Below are positions 24,545-33,255 of a DNA stretch of 64,000 nt, piece after piece (the first letter of the stretch is position 1; every line of letters begins with the position of its first letter). Under the pieces are notes generated by a model. That model had not been told where the DNA came from, did not search any database, and saw nothing but the letters and a program-made list of their open reading frames with translations. The translations under genes were made by a program, and so were the position numbers. The DNA lies in the NCBI RefSeq assembly GCF_028330965.1, contig NZ_JAQMUB010000088.1, forward strand, positions 186,001 to 250,000. The letters are read 5' to 3'. The stretch is from Oscillatoria sp. CS-180. GTDB lineage: Bacteria; Cyanobacteriota; Cyanobacteriia; Phormidesmidales; Phormidesmidaceae.

Positions 24545-25143
24545 GGCTCAACAACAACTGTCATTCCAACCTCAACGTAAGCATAGAGTGCTAATACGTC
24601 TTCGTTAGTGAGACGAACGCAGCCATTGGAAACTGCCCTACCGATGGAAGAAACGGTGGGCGTGCCGTGAAATCCAATAACGCCATTGGGAAGTTCGGTG
24701 AAGCCAATCCATCGTAGTCCCAAGGCACTGTTAGCTCCGGGTGCAAAGACCTCTCCTGTCCAAGGGCTCTGCCACGCAGGGTCAACAATCATCTGGGAAA
24801 TCTCAAATTCTCCCACAGGCGTTGGAGTCTCGGGTGCACCAATAGCAACCGGAAAACTGTCCAAAACCCGTTCGTCATCATAAACGTAGACGCGCCGATC
24901 ACTTAGGCGTAGGACAATTCGATCCGCTTTCGGCACAGCCTCAGGCAGATAGTCGGACTGTTGACCAAGAACGTAGGCATTATTGTCAACAGCGACAGTC
25001 CGCTCAGGCGTATATTCCACACCGACCTTGACGGGATTAGCCGTTAACGGAGGCGTTTGGACTTGCGAGATCGCAGGTAAGGGCACCCCAACTAGCAGTA
25101 AACTTACTCCTATCCACCGATGATGCCAAGCCTTTAAAGCCAC
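24541..25143 (-). CDS. L,D-transpeptidase (YkuD), copy 2
   Basis: A protein of about 200 residues. A signal segment (WIGVSLLLVGVPLPAISQ) precedes the YkuD domain, starting RIVLRLSDRRVYVYDDE. The active site reads GFHGTP followed by AVSNGCVRL: the residue before Gly-Cys is Asn, where its neighbour has His. The catalytic Cys is kept. GTG 25143 is preferred, because AGGAGGT lies just upstream; GTG 25158 is possible. It is the first gene of a two-gene unit with the paralogue that follows. A tandem duplication with later divergence is likely. Confidence 0.9.
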   Translation of the reverse strand: MALKAWHHRWIGVSLLLVGVPLPAISQVQTPPLTANPVKVGVEYTPERTVAVDNNAYVLGQQSDYLPEAVPKADRIVLRLSDRRVYVYDDERVLDSFPVAIGAPETPTPVGEFEISQMIVDPAWQSPWTGEVFAPGANSALGLRWIGFTELPNGVIGFHGTPTVSSIGRAVSNGCVRLTNEDVLALYAYVEVGMTVVVEP

Positions 25144-25330
25144 GTCACCTCCTACCACTTAGAAATACGTCATACTCAAGCAAAATTGACGCCAATATTC
25201 TATCAAAGTTAATAATTAGCTCTATTCGCATCAATAGCCATCGTTGTTGTCGATTACTACCAGACAGTTCCAAACCCCTATACACGTTGGCTAACCCCTC
25301 TAGAAAACCGTCATTGCATGACGTCCAAGA

Positions 25331-25792
25331 TCATCGATGCACCGACCGCACGATCAGGTAACTGACAGCAAGGGCAAAGATCGCGATCGCTAGACCAATC
25401 AGACTAACACCGGGCACTTTCTCCAGGTCCAGAATAATCAATTTTCGACCCACGGCGGTTAGAGCGGTGGCAATCACTAACTCGACCTGCACGACATGCT
25501 TGCGGATGTAGGCGGTGATGTTCTCCAAAATCTCCAATGCAATGAGCACACTGAGAAAGAGGCCAAAGATTTCTGTCAAAATCGTTTTGAAGAAGCCATT
25601 TGTATCTACGACGAAGAGGGCGCGATACAGCACAATTCCCAGATCAACAACGGTAACCAGAATGACGAAAACCATCGCGATCGAAAGAACTTTTGAGACA
25701 ATACTCTCTACTTGTCCGAGTCGCTTGAGAAAGATCTCATCCTTCAAGTTGTAAGTCAGTCGCCTGAGCCAAGAATTGTGTTGACGGGCCAT
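25331..25792 (-). CDS. PsiE-family membrane protein
   Basis: A 153-residue protein with about four membrane segments (around 35-55, 72-92, 102-122 and 130-148). The pattern VLIALEILENITAYIRKHVVQVELVIATALTAVGRKLIILD is the signature of the phosphate-starvation-inducible PsiE family. Its molecular function is not established in any organism. No Pho box was identified with confidence in the upstream region. The ATG at 25792 gives MARQHNSW. It is monocistronic. Confidence 0.88.
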   Translation of the reverse strand: MARQHNSWLRRLTYNLKDEIFLKRLGQVESIVSKVLSIAMVFVILVTVVDLGIVLYRALFVVDTNGFFKTILTEIFGLFLSVLIALEILENITAYIRKHVVQVELVIATALTAVGRKLIILDLEKVPGVSLIGLAIAIFALAVSYLIVRSVHR

Positions 25793-26173
25793 GCTACCTC
25801 ATCCAAAAGTATGTCTGTGAGCATAGAAGATGACCTGCCGTTGGTAAAGTCTCTGTCTGTCAGCCCTAGCGAAGTGCATTCCTCTGCATCAACACTATCA
25901 ATGCTGTTTCTCAAGCTGCTGATATAGCTGGATATAGCCGTTACCCATTCCGTTAAAACGACCTTGCAAATGAGGCGAGGACAGTTTTAGGATTAGCCGT
26001 TTCAGGGCATCTTGCAGGTTCAAAGGCTGTATAATTTAACTAAACAGTTTAGTAGATAGACACTTGCAGAAAATAGCATTCGGGTTGGCGAATTTGTCCC
26101 TTCTTTAGAGCCTTAGGGCGACATATCTTTGCGATATGAGGTGCAGTTCGCTGAAGCCCTAAAGGACAAAACT
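25793..26173. other. Spacer between psiE-like gene and a small ORF
   Basis: About 380 bases. A short plus-strand frame crosses 25712-25927 but overlaps the psiE-like gene and shows no protein-like features. AT-rich sequence near 26030-26080 could hold a promoter for the small gene that follows. No repeat or RNA feature was recognised. Confidence 0.35.
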
Positions 26174-26365
26174 ATGCAAATTCTAAAAGAAGTCAAAATC
26201 GGTCGTTTAGTACTGGCGTTGGTTGTAACGCTTCTCTTAGCTGACACAATGCCCCACCCTAGTCTGTCAGCAGGGCTGCTCGAAAGCTCTTTTGGCTGGG
26301 CGCAGTCCAGTTTATCTGTAGAGAAACAGCCTGAAACTGCGATCGCAGACTCTATCAATAAATAG
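26174..26365 (+). CDS. Small secreted hypothetical protein
   Basis: A 63-residue product with a hydrophobic segment at about residues 9-23 (IGRLVLALVVTLLLADT) resembling a signal peptide, followed by a short Ser-rich polar tail. ATG 26174 is supported by AAGGA about 9 bases upstream. The stop codon TAG appears to be the first codon-sized unit of a partial family 1 repeat (TAGCTGT), so the native end may be altered. I do not recognise the protein. The reading frame is short and coding status is uncertain. Confidence 0.35.
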   Translation: MQILKEVKIGRLVLALVVTLLLADTMPHPSLSAGLLESSFGWAQSSLSVEKQPETAIADSINK

Positions 26366-26431
26366 CTGTCGGAGAACCTCATATTCGATAATGGCTCGCC
26401 GTCTTGTCCCAACGAAGCTGCAACGGCTAAA
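26363..26431 (+). repeat. Interspersed repeat family 1, copy E (partial)
   Basis: TAGCTGT, then a degenerate stretch, then ATGGCTCGCCGTCTTGTCCC, then AACGAAGCTGCAACGGCTA. The right half matches the family core exactly; the middle with the GCATCC and GTGCTTAGC blocks is missing. An internally deleted copy. Confidence 0.6.
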
Positions 26432-26728
26432 CGTCTTGGCGACACTCTTGATTAAACAGATTTGAATGTCAGTTCACAGCCCAGAATTCAAAACGGCTTG
26501 TAGCGTGAGCAACATCATTAGTACCGCTGCGCGGAATTCAAAATGAAAAACACTTTACTCTTCGAGAACACTAAAGGCGAACGAGAAAAGCAAAGCTCTA
26601 CAAAATTCAAAACCAAGGCGGATAAGCTTTCCCAGTGTTTTGAATAACGAGGATATTGCTGTCGTAGTGTATGGGTTACCTAAATTCCTTGACGCGCCTT
26701 AGTCCCGTAATGCTCACTCTCCAGCGAC
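26432..26728. other. Spacer with repeated AATTCAAAA words downstream of dnaB
   Basis: About 300 bases with no gene. The word AATTCAAAA occurs three times (near 26485, 26528 and 26602) and an inverted TTTTGAAT near 26637. This may be a decayed repeat element. No intrinsic terminator for the minus-strand dnaB gene was found here. Confidence 0.35.
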
Positions 26729-29566
26729 TTATCCCGGTGGCTGAGCCAAGTTTCGAAAGCGTGTGTACTGTGGTTCAAACAGCAGCTTGACCGTTCCCGT
26801 GGGACCGTTCCGGTGTTTGGTGATGATGATTTCTGCAATGCCGCGATCAGGCGTATCAGGATCGTAGTACTCCTCGCGATACAGCATCATAATGACATCT
26901 GCATCCTGTTCAATGCTGCCGGATTCCCTCAAATCCGACATCATAGGGCGTTTGTTGGTGCGGGATTCGACGCCTCGGCTGAGCTGCGAGAGTGAAATAA
27001 TAGGAACGTTGAGCTCGCGGGCAAGTCCTTTGAGCGATCGCGTAATCTTTGACAATTCCTGGACTCGGTTGTCGCTGCTGCCCTCCATCAATTGCAAATA
27101 ATCAATCAGGATTAAGCCCAAAGCACCGCCCTGTTCAGCTTGCAAGCGCCGAGTTTTTGAGCGCATCTCATTAACTGAAATATTGGGCGTATCATCGATG
27201 AAAACCGGCATTTCTGAGAGCTGATTAATCCCTTCACCCAAAATGGTCCATTCATTAGGATTAAGGCGACCCGTGCGGAGGCGACTGGTTTCTAGCGCTA
27301 ACTCGCTAGACAGGAGACGATAGACCAACTGCTGCTTCGACATCTCCAAGCTGAAAATAGCAACCGGTAATTTCTGCGTATTGGCGATATTCCGCGCGAT
27401 ATTCAGAACGAATGCTGTGTTGTGGACACAAATATCATTAGCCACAAAGTTGTGAGTCTCAGGAATAGTTAGGTCATAGACTTGTCGATTACCTAAGGCT
27501 GTAATTTCAAGAATTTCATCCCAGTAGATGTCACTAGTGGCGATCGCTTGAAGTTCAGGATCATCCAGGGCCGTTGCCAGAGCAAAGAGACGATTGCGAC
27601 TAAGAGCCCGTTTCCCAACATGAATATTGCTCGTGTTCAACAAGCCTGCCCTAGTCGCTAGGGACTTCCAGGTTTCGGTCCCTTTTGCTGATTGAATTCG
27701 CCGCCAAATCTCAACAGGCACTAGATCACGATTGGTCTGATAGCGACGCTCAGCAAGTGCATCCGCAGCTTTTTGAAGTGCCAACTCTTTACCAAAAATA
27801 CCGATCTCACAGATGAAAAACTTAATAGACTGTGCGTCTGTGATATCTAATTGCCATGCTGATCGACGGCTATTTTGATACTTGATTGAGCGATGTTTGA
27901 GACGAGCAATGATGCCAAATCGCAGGAGGAGATGCTGTACTTGTCTGATCAACACCTCGCTGACGGAGGCAAATCCGACCTGCACTTGACCACTTGCCAA
28001 CACCGTAGCCCATCCGTCTGTCGCAAAAAGACGATTGAGGAAAAGAGCAATCTGCGATTTTTGCAACTTAAACAGTTGTGCAGGGACCTCCTTTTGATGC
28101 GCCGACTTACCCCAGAGATCCATATGCTGCAACCAAAGAGTCATTGTGTTTTGACTCATCCAGCGAATTGTCGCAAGCCCTCCAGGGGCAAGCACTTTGG
28201 ATTCTATGTTCAACAACTGACAGAGCGTGTTGAAAACCGATGGATTGGGGGCACACTCACCTTGCTGCCACAGCGTCACCAAGCTGGGACTAACTTGCAA
28301 TTGCTGTGCAAGCCATCGTGCGGAATAGCCAGAATTCTGGATAGATCGATGCAGGATTTTGCCGAACTGGCGGCGCTGGATCTGTACACTGCTATTGCTG
28401 GCAGTAACGTGAAGGGTTAGGGTTCTTTTACCACCTGAATCCTCCTGCCGGATTTTCACACCTGGAAACAAGCTTGCTGCTTCGCAGAAATCTGCCTGAA
28501 TTAAAGGGTTTGCATTCGTGAATTGAGGTGCGGTTTGGGTGAGACACCCATCACCTATCAGATAAGCTAACAGCTTAATCTGATGGTTTGGTAGTGTCTC
28601 CGTTCCGAAAATAGGTAGGCAGCGAGGCACTGCAATTTTTTGTCCAACCTGAAGTTGACTGAGCGATCGCCAGCCCTCAATGGTTAGATAAGGATGACTC
28701 AGCGTTGTTTCAATCACTCGCCCTGTGCCAGTTCTAACCCGATAGACGGGCTTGAGGCCATCATCAATGTACGCACTAGGTCGAGTTCTAACAAACCGCC
28801 AATTTGCTTGTAGCGTTAACAGGTCTGCTGTTTGAGCTTGATAAATTTCCTCAATAGTCTTGAGGCTGCCGTCCGCCAGCAGGATTTTAGTATCCGCACT
28901 CAAGCATTTGCCCATTGATGGTCTACCGGCTGCAATGATCAGATCAGAGCGTTGGAAACCTTGGGTCATGGCGTCCAAATCATAGAAACCACAGGGGATA
29001 CCAGGTAAAACGATTCCCTCTGCTCGTTCCTCGATCTCAGCAAACGTTTCGATCAAGATGTCTGCTGTAGAGGTAAGGGCCTGCTGGGGACGGTCTTGGG
29101 TGATGGCAAAGAGCTTCTGTTCAGCCTCATCCAGAGAAACTTCCAGCGGTTGGTCAGCTTCGAAGCCCAATTGAGAAATTTCACCCCCAATTTGGATTAG
29201 CCGCCGCCGCATGAATTTTTCCATCACTAAGGCAGCATAGCGATCAATATTGGCAGCGCTGACGGTGCGGTCGACCAGTTGAGCAATTCGGCTTTGCCCA
29301 CCCACTTTGTCTAATAGCTCTCGGTCCTTCAGCCAAATAGTGACCGTCATTAGGTCAGTCGGCAGGCCCTTAGTATGCAGATCGATCGCGGCCCGATAAA
29401 TGGTTTTATGTGCACTGATGTAGAAGGCATCAGGATTTAGAATCTCCATCACCCGTCCCATGGCTTCTGGGTCAAGCAAAATGCCGCCTAAAATGGCTTC
29501 TTCAGCTTCTACATTTTGGGGAGGTAGGCGATCGCTATAGCCCTGGAAATCGAGATTCTGGACCAT
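26729..29566 (-). CDS. dnaB: Replicative DNA helicase DnaB, intein-containing precursor
   Basis: A 945-residue precursor. The host protein is DnaB: the N-terminal domain begins [23 protein letters not shown], and the C-terminal RecA-like domain carries GRPSMGK-TAF (Walker A), [12 protein letters not shown] (Walker B) and [20 protein letters not shown]. It unwinds DNA at the replication fork as a hexamer. A 496-residue intein (precursor residues about 221-716) interrupts the Walker A motif between Lys and Thr; the mature helicase is about 449 residues. The [13 protein letters not shown] site used by another known cyanobacterial DnaB intein is uninterrupted. ATG 29566 ([18 protein letters not shown]) is preferred over TTG 29620 because it matches other cyanobacterial DnaB starts. 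Confidence 0.96.
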   Translation of the reverse strand: MVQNLDFQGYSDRLPPQNVEAEEAILGGILLDPEAMGRVMEILNPDAFYISAHKTIYRAAIDLHTKGLPTDLMTVTIWLKDRELLDKVGGQSRIAQLVDRTVSAANIDRYAALVMEKFMRRRLIQIGGEISQLGFEADQPLEVSLDEAEQKLFAITQDRPQQALTSTADILIETFAEIEERAEGIVLPGIPCGFYDLDAMTQGFQRSDLIIAAGRPSMGKCLSADTKILLADGSLKTIEEIYQAQTADLLTLQANWRFVRTRPSAYIDDGLKPVYRVRTGTGRVIETTLSHPYLTIEGWRSLSQLQVGQKIAVPRCLPIFGTETLPNHQIKLLAYLIGDGCLTQTAPQFTNANPLIQADFCEAASLFPGVKIRQEDSGGKRTLTLHVTASNSSVQIQRRQFGKILHRSIQNSGYSARWLAQQLQVSPSLVTLWQQGECAPNPSVFNTLCQLLNIESKVLAPGGLATIRWMSQNTMTLWLQHMDLWGKSAHQKEVPAQLFKLQKSQIALFLNRLFATDGWATVLASGQVQVGFASVSEVLIRQVQHLLLRFGIIARLKHRSIKYQNSRRSAWQLDITDAQSIKFFICEIGIFGKELALQKAADALAERRYQTNRDLVPVEIWRRIQSAKGTETWKSLATRAGLLNTSNIHVGKRALSRNRLFALATALDDPELQAIATSDIYWDEILEITALGNRQVYDLTIPETHNFVANDICVHNTAFVLNIARNIANTQKLPVAIFSLEMSKQQLVYRLLSSELALETSRLRTGRLNPNEWTILGEGINQLSEMPVFIDDTPNISVNEMRSKTRRLQAEQGGALGLILIDYLQLMEGSSDNRVQELSKITRSLKGLARELNVPIISLSQLSRGVESRTNKRPMMSDLRESGSIEQDADVIMMLYREEYYDPDTPDRGIAEIIITKHRNGPTGTVKLLFEPQYTRFRNLAQPPG
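27419..28906 (-). mobile_element. DnaB intein with LAGLIDADG homing endonuclease
   Basis: Starts with Cys ([14 protein letters not shown]) and ends VHN before an extein Thr. The block B motif is TTLSHPYLT with the T-x-x-H residues. Two endonuclease motifs are visible: [11 protein letters not shown] and [11 protein letters not shown], the paired LAGLIDADG-type segments with their acidic residues. Between them lies an XRE-like helix-turn-helix ([20 protein letters not shown]). The C-terminal splicing blocks are [15 protein letters not shown] and HN. The endonuclease and splicing motifs all look intact, so it could be an active homing element. Confidence 0.92.
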
Positions 29567-29980
29567 CAGCCTCTTGGCAATAAAGAACGGTTTTACTACC
29601 GTAGCTGATTGCCCGATCAAATGGGATGCCTTTTTCCCTCATATGACCTAGTAGTCCCCAGAGAACTCATTTCACTAAAATTTCAGATCTTTCTCATCCT
29701 AGATTAAGGAAGATGAAAATCGAGTGTGGTATCTAGGTCAAAGCCCTTTAGCTTAAAGGAAAGGAACTTTAACCAATCTATAACCTATGGATGAAAGATG
29801 TCCCTTCCTTAGGGTTAATTGATGATCGCTGACTTTCTTTTAGTCTGATGAACGTCAGCTAAATTGAGCACTCCATGACAGTGCTTAAGGCTCTTGTGAG
29901 ATGCAAAGAGTCCTCAGAAACATTATTGGAGCAACGCCAGTCTGTGGATGAGTTTGCTGTTTGTTCTTTATGGAGTTTTT
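29567..29980. other. Long spacer between dnaB and the repeat-protein gene
   Basis: About 410 bases between two divergent genes. It holds a short hairpin (AGCACT / AGTGCT near 29868-29886) and AT-rich promoter-like sequence. The last part has TGGAG at 29971-29975, the ribosome site of the next gene. No open frame, tRNA or repeat-family copy was seen. A leader RNA or small RNA is possible but not supported. Confidence 0.4.
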
Positions 29981-30721
29981 ATGAAACGCTTTATCGTTTG
30001 TTCTTTGTCAGCAACGCTAGCGCTCACTGTGGGAACTGTCGCTCGTGCTGAAATGCATCAAGAGCCTACCGAAGGCGTCATTTCCCCAGATAGCCAGTCT
30101 CCTAACAACCGGGAGGTCCCTGGAGAGGGCGTATCTGATTCTGATAGCGAGATGATGGATGAGCCAGAGGGAACTGACGGCATCATCTCCCCTGATAGTC
30201 AGTCTCCCAATAACCGAGAGATTCCTGATGAGGGAGCACTTGAATCCGATAGTGAAATGATGATGGAAGAGGATTCTTCTCTGACTGACGGCATCATCTC
30301 CCCAGATAGCCAGTCTCCCAATAACCGAGCAGTTCCCGGTAGCGGAACAGCTCAGCGTCGTCCTATGACCTACGAAGAGGCGTTCGAAATTTTCAGAGAA
30401 ACGGGTGAAATCAATCCTTACGAAGGCTCAACTGAGAATTCTAGCCCCACTGACGGCATTATCTCACCGGATAGTCAGTCTCCTAATAATCGGGACATTC
30501 CCGATCAGCCTGCTGCTGATCCCATGATGGACGACATGGAGTCTCCCGATATGACTGATGGTGTAATTTCACCGGATAGTCAGTCTCCTAACAATCGGGC
30601 TGAACCCGACGATAGTACTACTGATGGCATGGTGGATGAGTCTGAGGATATGGATGAGACGGATGGCGTAATCTCGCCAGATTCTCAGTCTCCCAACAAC
30701 CGAGAAACGCCACAGCGCTAG
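29981..30721 (+). CDS. Secreted repeat protein with six ISPDSQSPNNR motifs
   Basis: A 246-residue protein of unknown family. A signal peptide (MKRFIVCSLSATLALTVGTV, cleavage after ARA at about 23) is followed by six exact copies of ISPDSQSPNNR, at residues 34-44, 69-79, 106-116, 161-171, 196-206 and 231-241. All except the first are preceded by TDGI or TDGV (the first by EGV). Repeats are spaced 35, 37, 55, 35 and 35 residues apart, and the linkers are acidic and Met-rich (SEMMDEPEG-like). The DNA of the units differs at third codon positions, so the protein motif is under selection. ATG 29981 has TGGAG 5 bases upstream. A cell-surface or periplasmic binding role is a guess. Confidence 0.85.
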   Translation: MKRFIVCSLSATLALTVGTVARAEMHQEPTEGVISPDSQSPNNREVPGEGVSDSDSEMMDEPEGTDGIISPDSQSPNNREIPDEGALESDSEMMMEEDSSLTDGIISPDSQSPNNRAVPGSGTAQRRPMTYEEAFEIFRETGEINPYEGSTENSSPTDGIISPDSQSPNNRDIPDQPAADPMMDDMESPDMTDGVISPDSQSPNNRAEPDDSTTDGMVDESEDMDETDGVISPDSQSPNNRETPQR

Positions 30722-30744
30722 TATGCCAACCCCTTTTTGCGTAC

Positions 30745-30847
30745 ATAGCTTAGCCATCTAGGCTTGTGCACTTAATCGCATCCGAGCGCTTAGCCCATAG
30801 CCAGATGGCTCGCCGTCTTGTCCTGACGGAACTGACGACAGCCATAA
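30745..30847 (+). repeat. Interspersed repeat family 1, copy F
   Basis: ATAGCTTAGCCATCTAGG, then CTTGTGCACTTAATCGCATCC, then GCGCTTAGCCCATAGCC, then GATGGCTCGCCGTCTTGTCC, then GACGGAACTGACGACAGCCATA. It is a full copy, sitting between the stop codon of the repeat protein and its terminator. It is therefore probably transcribed in the 3' untranslated region. Confidence 0.85.
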
Positions 30848-30866
30848 CGGCTAGCGTCGCTGTCAA

Positions 30867-30899
30867 GGCAAGGAACGCGATCGCGTTCCTTGCCTTTTT
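30867..30899 (+). terminator. Intrinsic terminator centred on a HIP1 octamer
   Basis: A perfect 28-base palindrome with arms GGCAAGGAACGCGA, followed by TTTTT. The centre is GCGATCGC (HIP1). It ends the repeat-protein transcript about 145 bases after the stop codon. Confidence 0.85.
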
Positions 30900-30911
30900 G
30901 CAGGTGTCCCT

Positions 30912-32234
30912 TCAAAGACGATTCCGAGCTTTGATTCGCAAGTAGTCTTCGACTAACGGTTCAGTAATTTGATCGGCAGGGGCATCTAGCACCAGCACGC
31001 CTCCCTGCTTGAGTTCAGCAAAAGCAACCTGCCGTTGTTCCAACAAATCCAAAGCAACCGCGCGATTATAGGCATCGGCAACATCGTCAGTGAACTGGTG
31101 GGCTTGCTGGTCTACCTGAGGGTCGCGCAAAGTTACACAAAATGGCAAATGACGAGCTTTCAACCGAGTGAGAGCCGTTAATAGTTCCGCAGATGCAGTT
31201 TTGTCTACGATATCGGTAATGACAACAACTAAGGCACGACGGAGCTGCTGCGTTGCCACTTGAGTAACGGCCCCTAGATAATCGGACTCCAATAGCGCAG
31301 GTTGAATGGGCGTCAGCTTCTCTATCAGGCGCTGCAAATGCTGTTTTCCACCGGTGGGACTCATCCAGGTATGCATTTCTCGATCAAAGACGCCTACCCC
31401 TACACGATCGCCTCGATGTAGCCCAGCGAGCGCCAGAGACAGTGTTGCGTTCAGTCCCCAGTCGAAGCGAGACAGCCCCCTGACATTGGCAGTCATCAGC
31501 CGCCCCCGGTCGAGCAGCACAATTAGCGATTGTTCCCGTTCGGGTTCTAAAACCCGAATTAGGGGAGCACTACGACGTGCAGTTGCTTTCCAATCGATGA
31601 AGCGCGGATCATCTCCAATCGCATATTCTCGCAGTTCAGCAAACTCAGTACCAATGCCAATGCGCTTTCGCTGACGAACATTGCCCGTAGATTGAATGGC
31701 GAGCTGAATAGAGAGCGATCGCAGTCCTACCAAATCAGGATAGACCGCTACGGTTTGAGCAGCAGGAACAGTCCAACTGCGCCACACTAAGCCCCACGGT
31801 CCCCGTTGCCGAATCTGTAAGTCACCCCACGGATATTCTCCGCGATGAGTGGGAAAAACCTGATAAGTAATCGCCTGAGACGTTTTGGCAGGTAACCGCA
31901 CTGTCAAGGGCATGGGTACTTCATCGAAATCATTGGGATAGCGATCAAAGATCTGTAGCGTTGCTGCTTTCATGGTCGAGACATGAATCGTGACGGGATT
32001 GTCGCGACCAATGGAAAGCCGGGGCAACTTCTCTCGCCGGACCTTGGCACGCTGTTGATCACTCACCTGAGCCCAATCGATCAGCGCCACTAGAAGCACG
32101 AATCCGTCAAACAGCAACATCGCCTCTAATGGGAAGGATAGAAATGTTTCCGATGGACCGCTCAGTGCATTCATGGCAGTGGCGATCGCTCCACCAGCTG
32201 CCAGTAGTCCATATAGCTTCAACGTTGGACTCAT
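30912..32234 (-). CDS. DUF58 domain protein
   Basis: A 440-residue protein. Two hydrophobic segments lie at the N-terminus (about 6-24 and 34-54). The DUF58 signature GIGTEFAELREYAIGDDPRFIDWKATARRSAPLIR occurs at about 193-227. A von Willebrand A-like fold follows, with LIVLLDRGRLM and VVVITDIVD as strand/MIDAS-like segments. In many bacteria it is encoded beside a MoxR ATPase and is thought to act with it in complex assembly or stress responses. It is the last gene of a four-gene minus-strand operon. Confidence 0.9.
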   Translation of the reverse strand: MSPTLKLYGLLAAGGAIATAMNALSGPSETFLSFPLEAMLLFDGFVLLVALIDWAQVSDQQRAKVRREKLPRLSIGRDNPVTIHVSTMKAATLQIFDRYPNDFDEVPMPLTVRLPAKTSQAITYQVFPTHRGEYPWGDLQIRQRGPWGLVWRSWTVPAAQTVAVYPDLVGLRSLSIQLAIQSTGNVRQRKRIGIGTEFAELREYAIGDDPRFIDWKATARRSAPLIRVLEPEREQSLIVLLDRGRLMTANVRGLSRFDWGLNATLSLALAGLHRGDRVGVGVFDREMHTWMSPTGGKQHLQRLIEKLTPIQPALLESDYLGAVTQVATQQLRRALVVVITDIVDKTASAELLTALTRLKARHLPFCVTLRDPQVDQQAHQFTDDVADAYNRAVALDLLEQRQVAFAELKQGGVLVLDAPADQITEPLVEDYLRIKARNRL

Positions 32235-32263
32235 TGTTTAGATTAAGGTGCAAAGTATGAGCA

Positions 32264-33214
32264 TTAGCGGGGCACAGCGACTTGCTTCAGCAGAGAGACA
32301 ATAACTTTGTCCGTAGTTAGGCCATCAAGCTGAGCTTCAGGCCCCAAAATGAGACGATGACGCAAGAGCGGAGCGGCAACGGCCTTAACATTATCTGGCG
32401 TCACATAGGTCTGTCCTTGCAACCAGGCATGGGCCTTACTGGCCTGCAACCAACTGACCGTAGATCGTGGAGAAGCTCCCAAAGATAAGTCGGGGGACTG
32501 GCGCGTCTTTTGGGTCAGCGCTAGGAGGTAATCTAAGATTGCATCATCAGCTTTGATTTGGCGGGCTGCTTGCCTTGCTGCCAAAACGGCCTTCTCTCCC
32601 ATAACCGGCTTAAAGTTTCGAATATTGACACGCCTCGCTTCAAATCCGGCCTGAGTATTTTTCAATATTTGCTTTTCTGATTGAGGATCAGGATAGTTAA
32701 TCACAAGCTTGAACAGGAAGCGGTCAAGTTGTGCTTCAGGCAGAGGATAGGTGCCTTCAAATTCTAGGGAGTTTTGGGTCGCAATGACCCAAAAGAGGTC
32801 CGGCAATGGATGCAGGGTGCCATCTAGCGTCACCTGTTGCTCTTCCATGGCCTCTAGCAGAGCCGCTTGAGTTTTTGGTGGCGTCCGGTTAACCTCATCG
32901 GCTAACAAAACCTGCGTAAAAACAGGCCCTTTTTTGAGCGTAAAGTCACGGGTATTCAGATCAAAGACATTGGTTCCTAGAATGTCAGATGGCAGAATGT
33001 CGGGCGTCAGTTGAATGCGACAAAAATCTGCCTGGATCAGCTGAGCCAACACTTTAACCGTCAGTGTCTTCCCCGTGCCTGGGACCCCTTCTAAAATGAC
33101 ATGGCCGTTTGCCAAGAGTGCGACCAGCAACTGGTCAATGACATCTGCTTGGCCCACAACTACTTTTCCGAGAGTTTGCCCAATTTGTTTGATCTGCTCT
33201 TGCAACTCATTCAT
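32264..33214 (-). CDS. MoxR-family AAA+ ATPase
   Basis: A 316-residue AAA+ ATPase of the MoxR group. GVPGTGKT (Walker A, about 41-48), LLADEVNRTPPKTQAALLEAMEE (Walker B and MoxR motif) and WVIATQNSLEFEGTYPLPEAQLDRF (sensor 1 region) are all present. MoxR proteins act as chaperones in assembly of other complexes, often with DUF58 partners. It sits 29 bases upstream of the DUF58 gene and downstream of the DUF4350 gene, all on the minus strand. The substrate is unknown. Confidence 0.95.
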   Translation of the reverse strand: MNELQEQIKQIGQTLGKVVVGQADVIDQLLVALLANGHVILEGVPGTGKTLTVKVLAQLIQADFCRIQLTPDILPSDILGTNVFDLNTRDFTLKKGPVFTQVLLADEVNRTPPKTQAALLEAMEEQQVTLDGTLHPLPDLFWVIATQNSLEFEGTYPLPEAQLDRFLFKLVINYPDPQSEKQILKNTQAGFEARRVNIRNFKPVMGEKAVLAARQAARQIKADDAILDYLLALTQKTRQSPDLSLGASPRSTVSWLQASKAHAWLQGQTYVTPDNVKAVAAPLLRHRLILGPEAQLDGLTTDKVIVSLLKQVAVPR

Positions 33215-33255
33215 AATGTCGGCCTTGATAAGATAGCGGAAAGTACACGTTGGTC

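Noticed and set aside
27893-28420. Plus-strand open frame inside the intein region
   Set aside because: It lies wholly antisense to the intein endonuclease, has no recognisable domain, no ribosome site and no promoter; it is a by-product of the coding strand.
30061-30715. Possible CRISPR-like array because of regularly spaced repeated DNA
   Set aside because: The repeats are coding, differ at third codon positions and code for the same peptide motif; spacers are not of CRISPR type and no cas gene is near.
31306-31674. Plus-strand frame of 122 codons within the DUF58 gene
   Set aside because: It is antisense to the conserved DUF58 core and is Ser/Arg-rich, as expected for a reverse-strand shadow.
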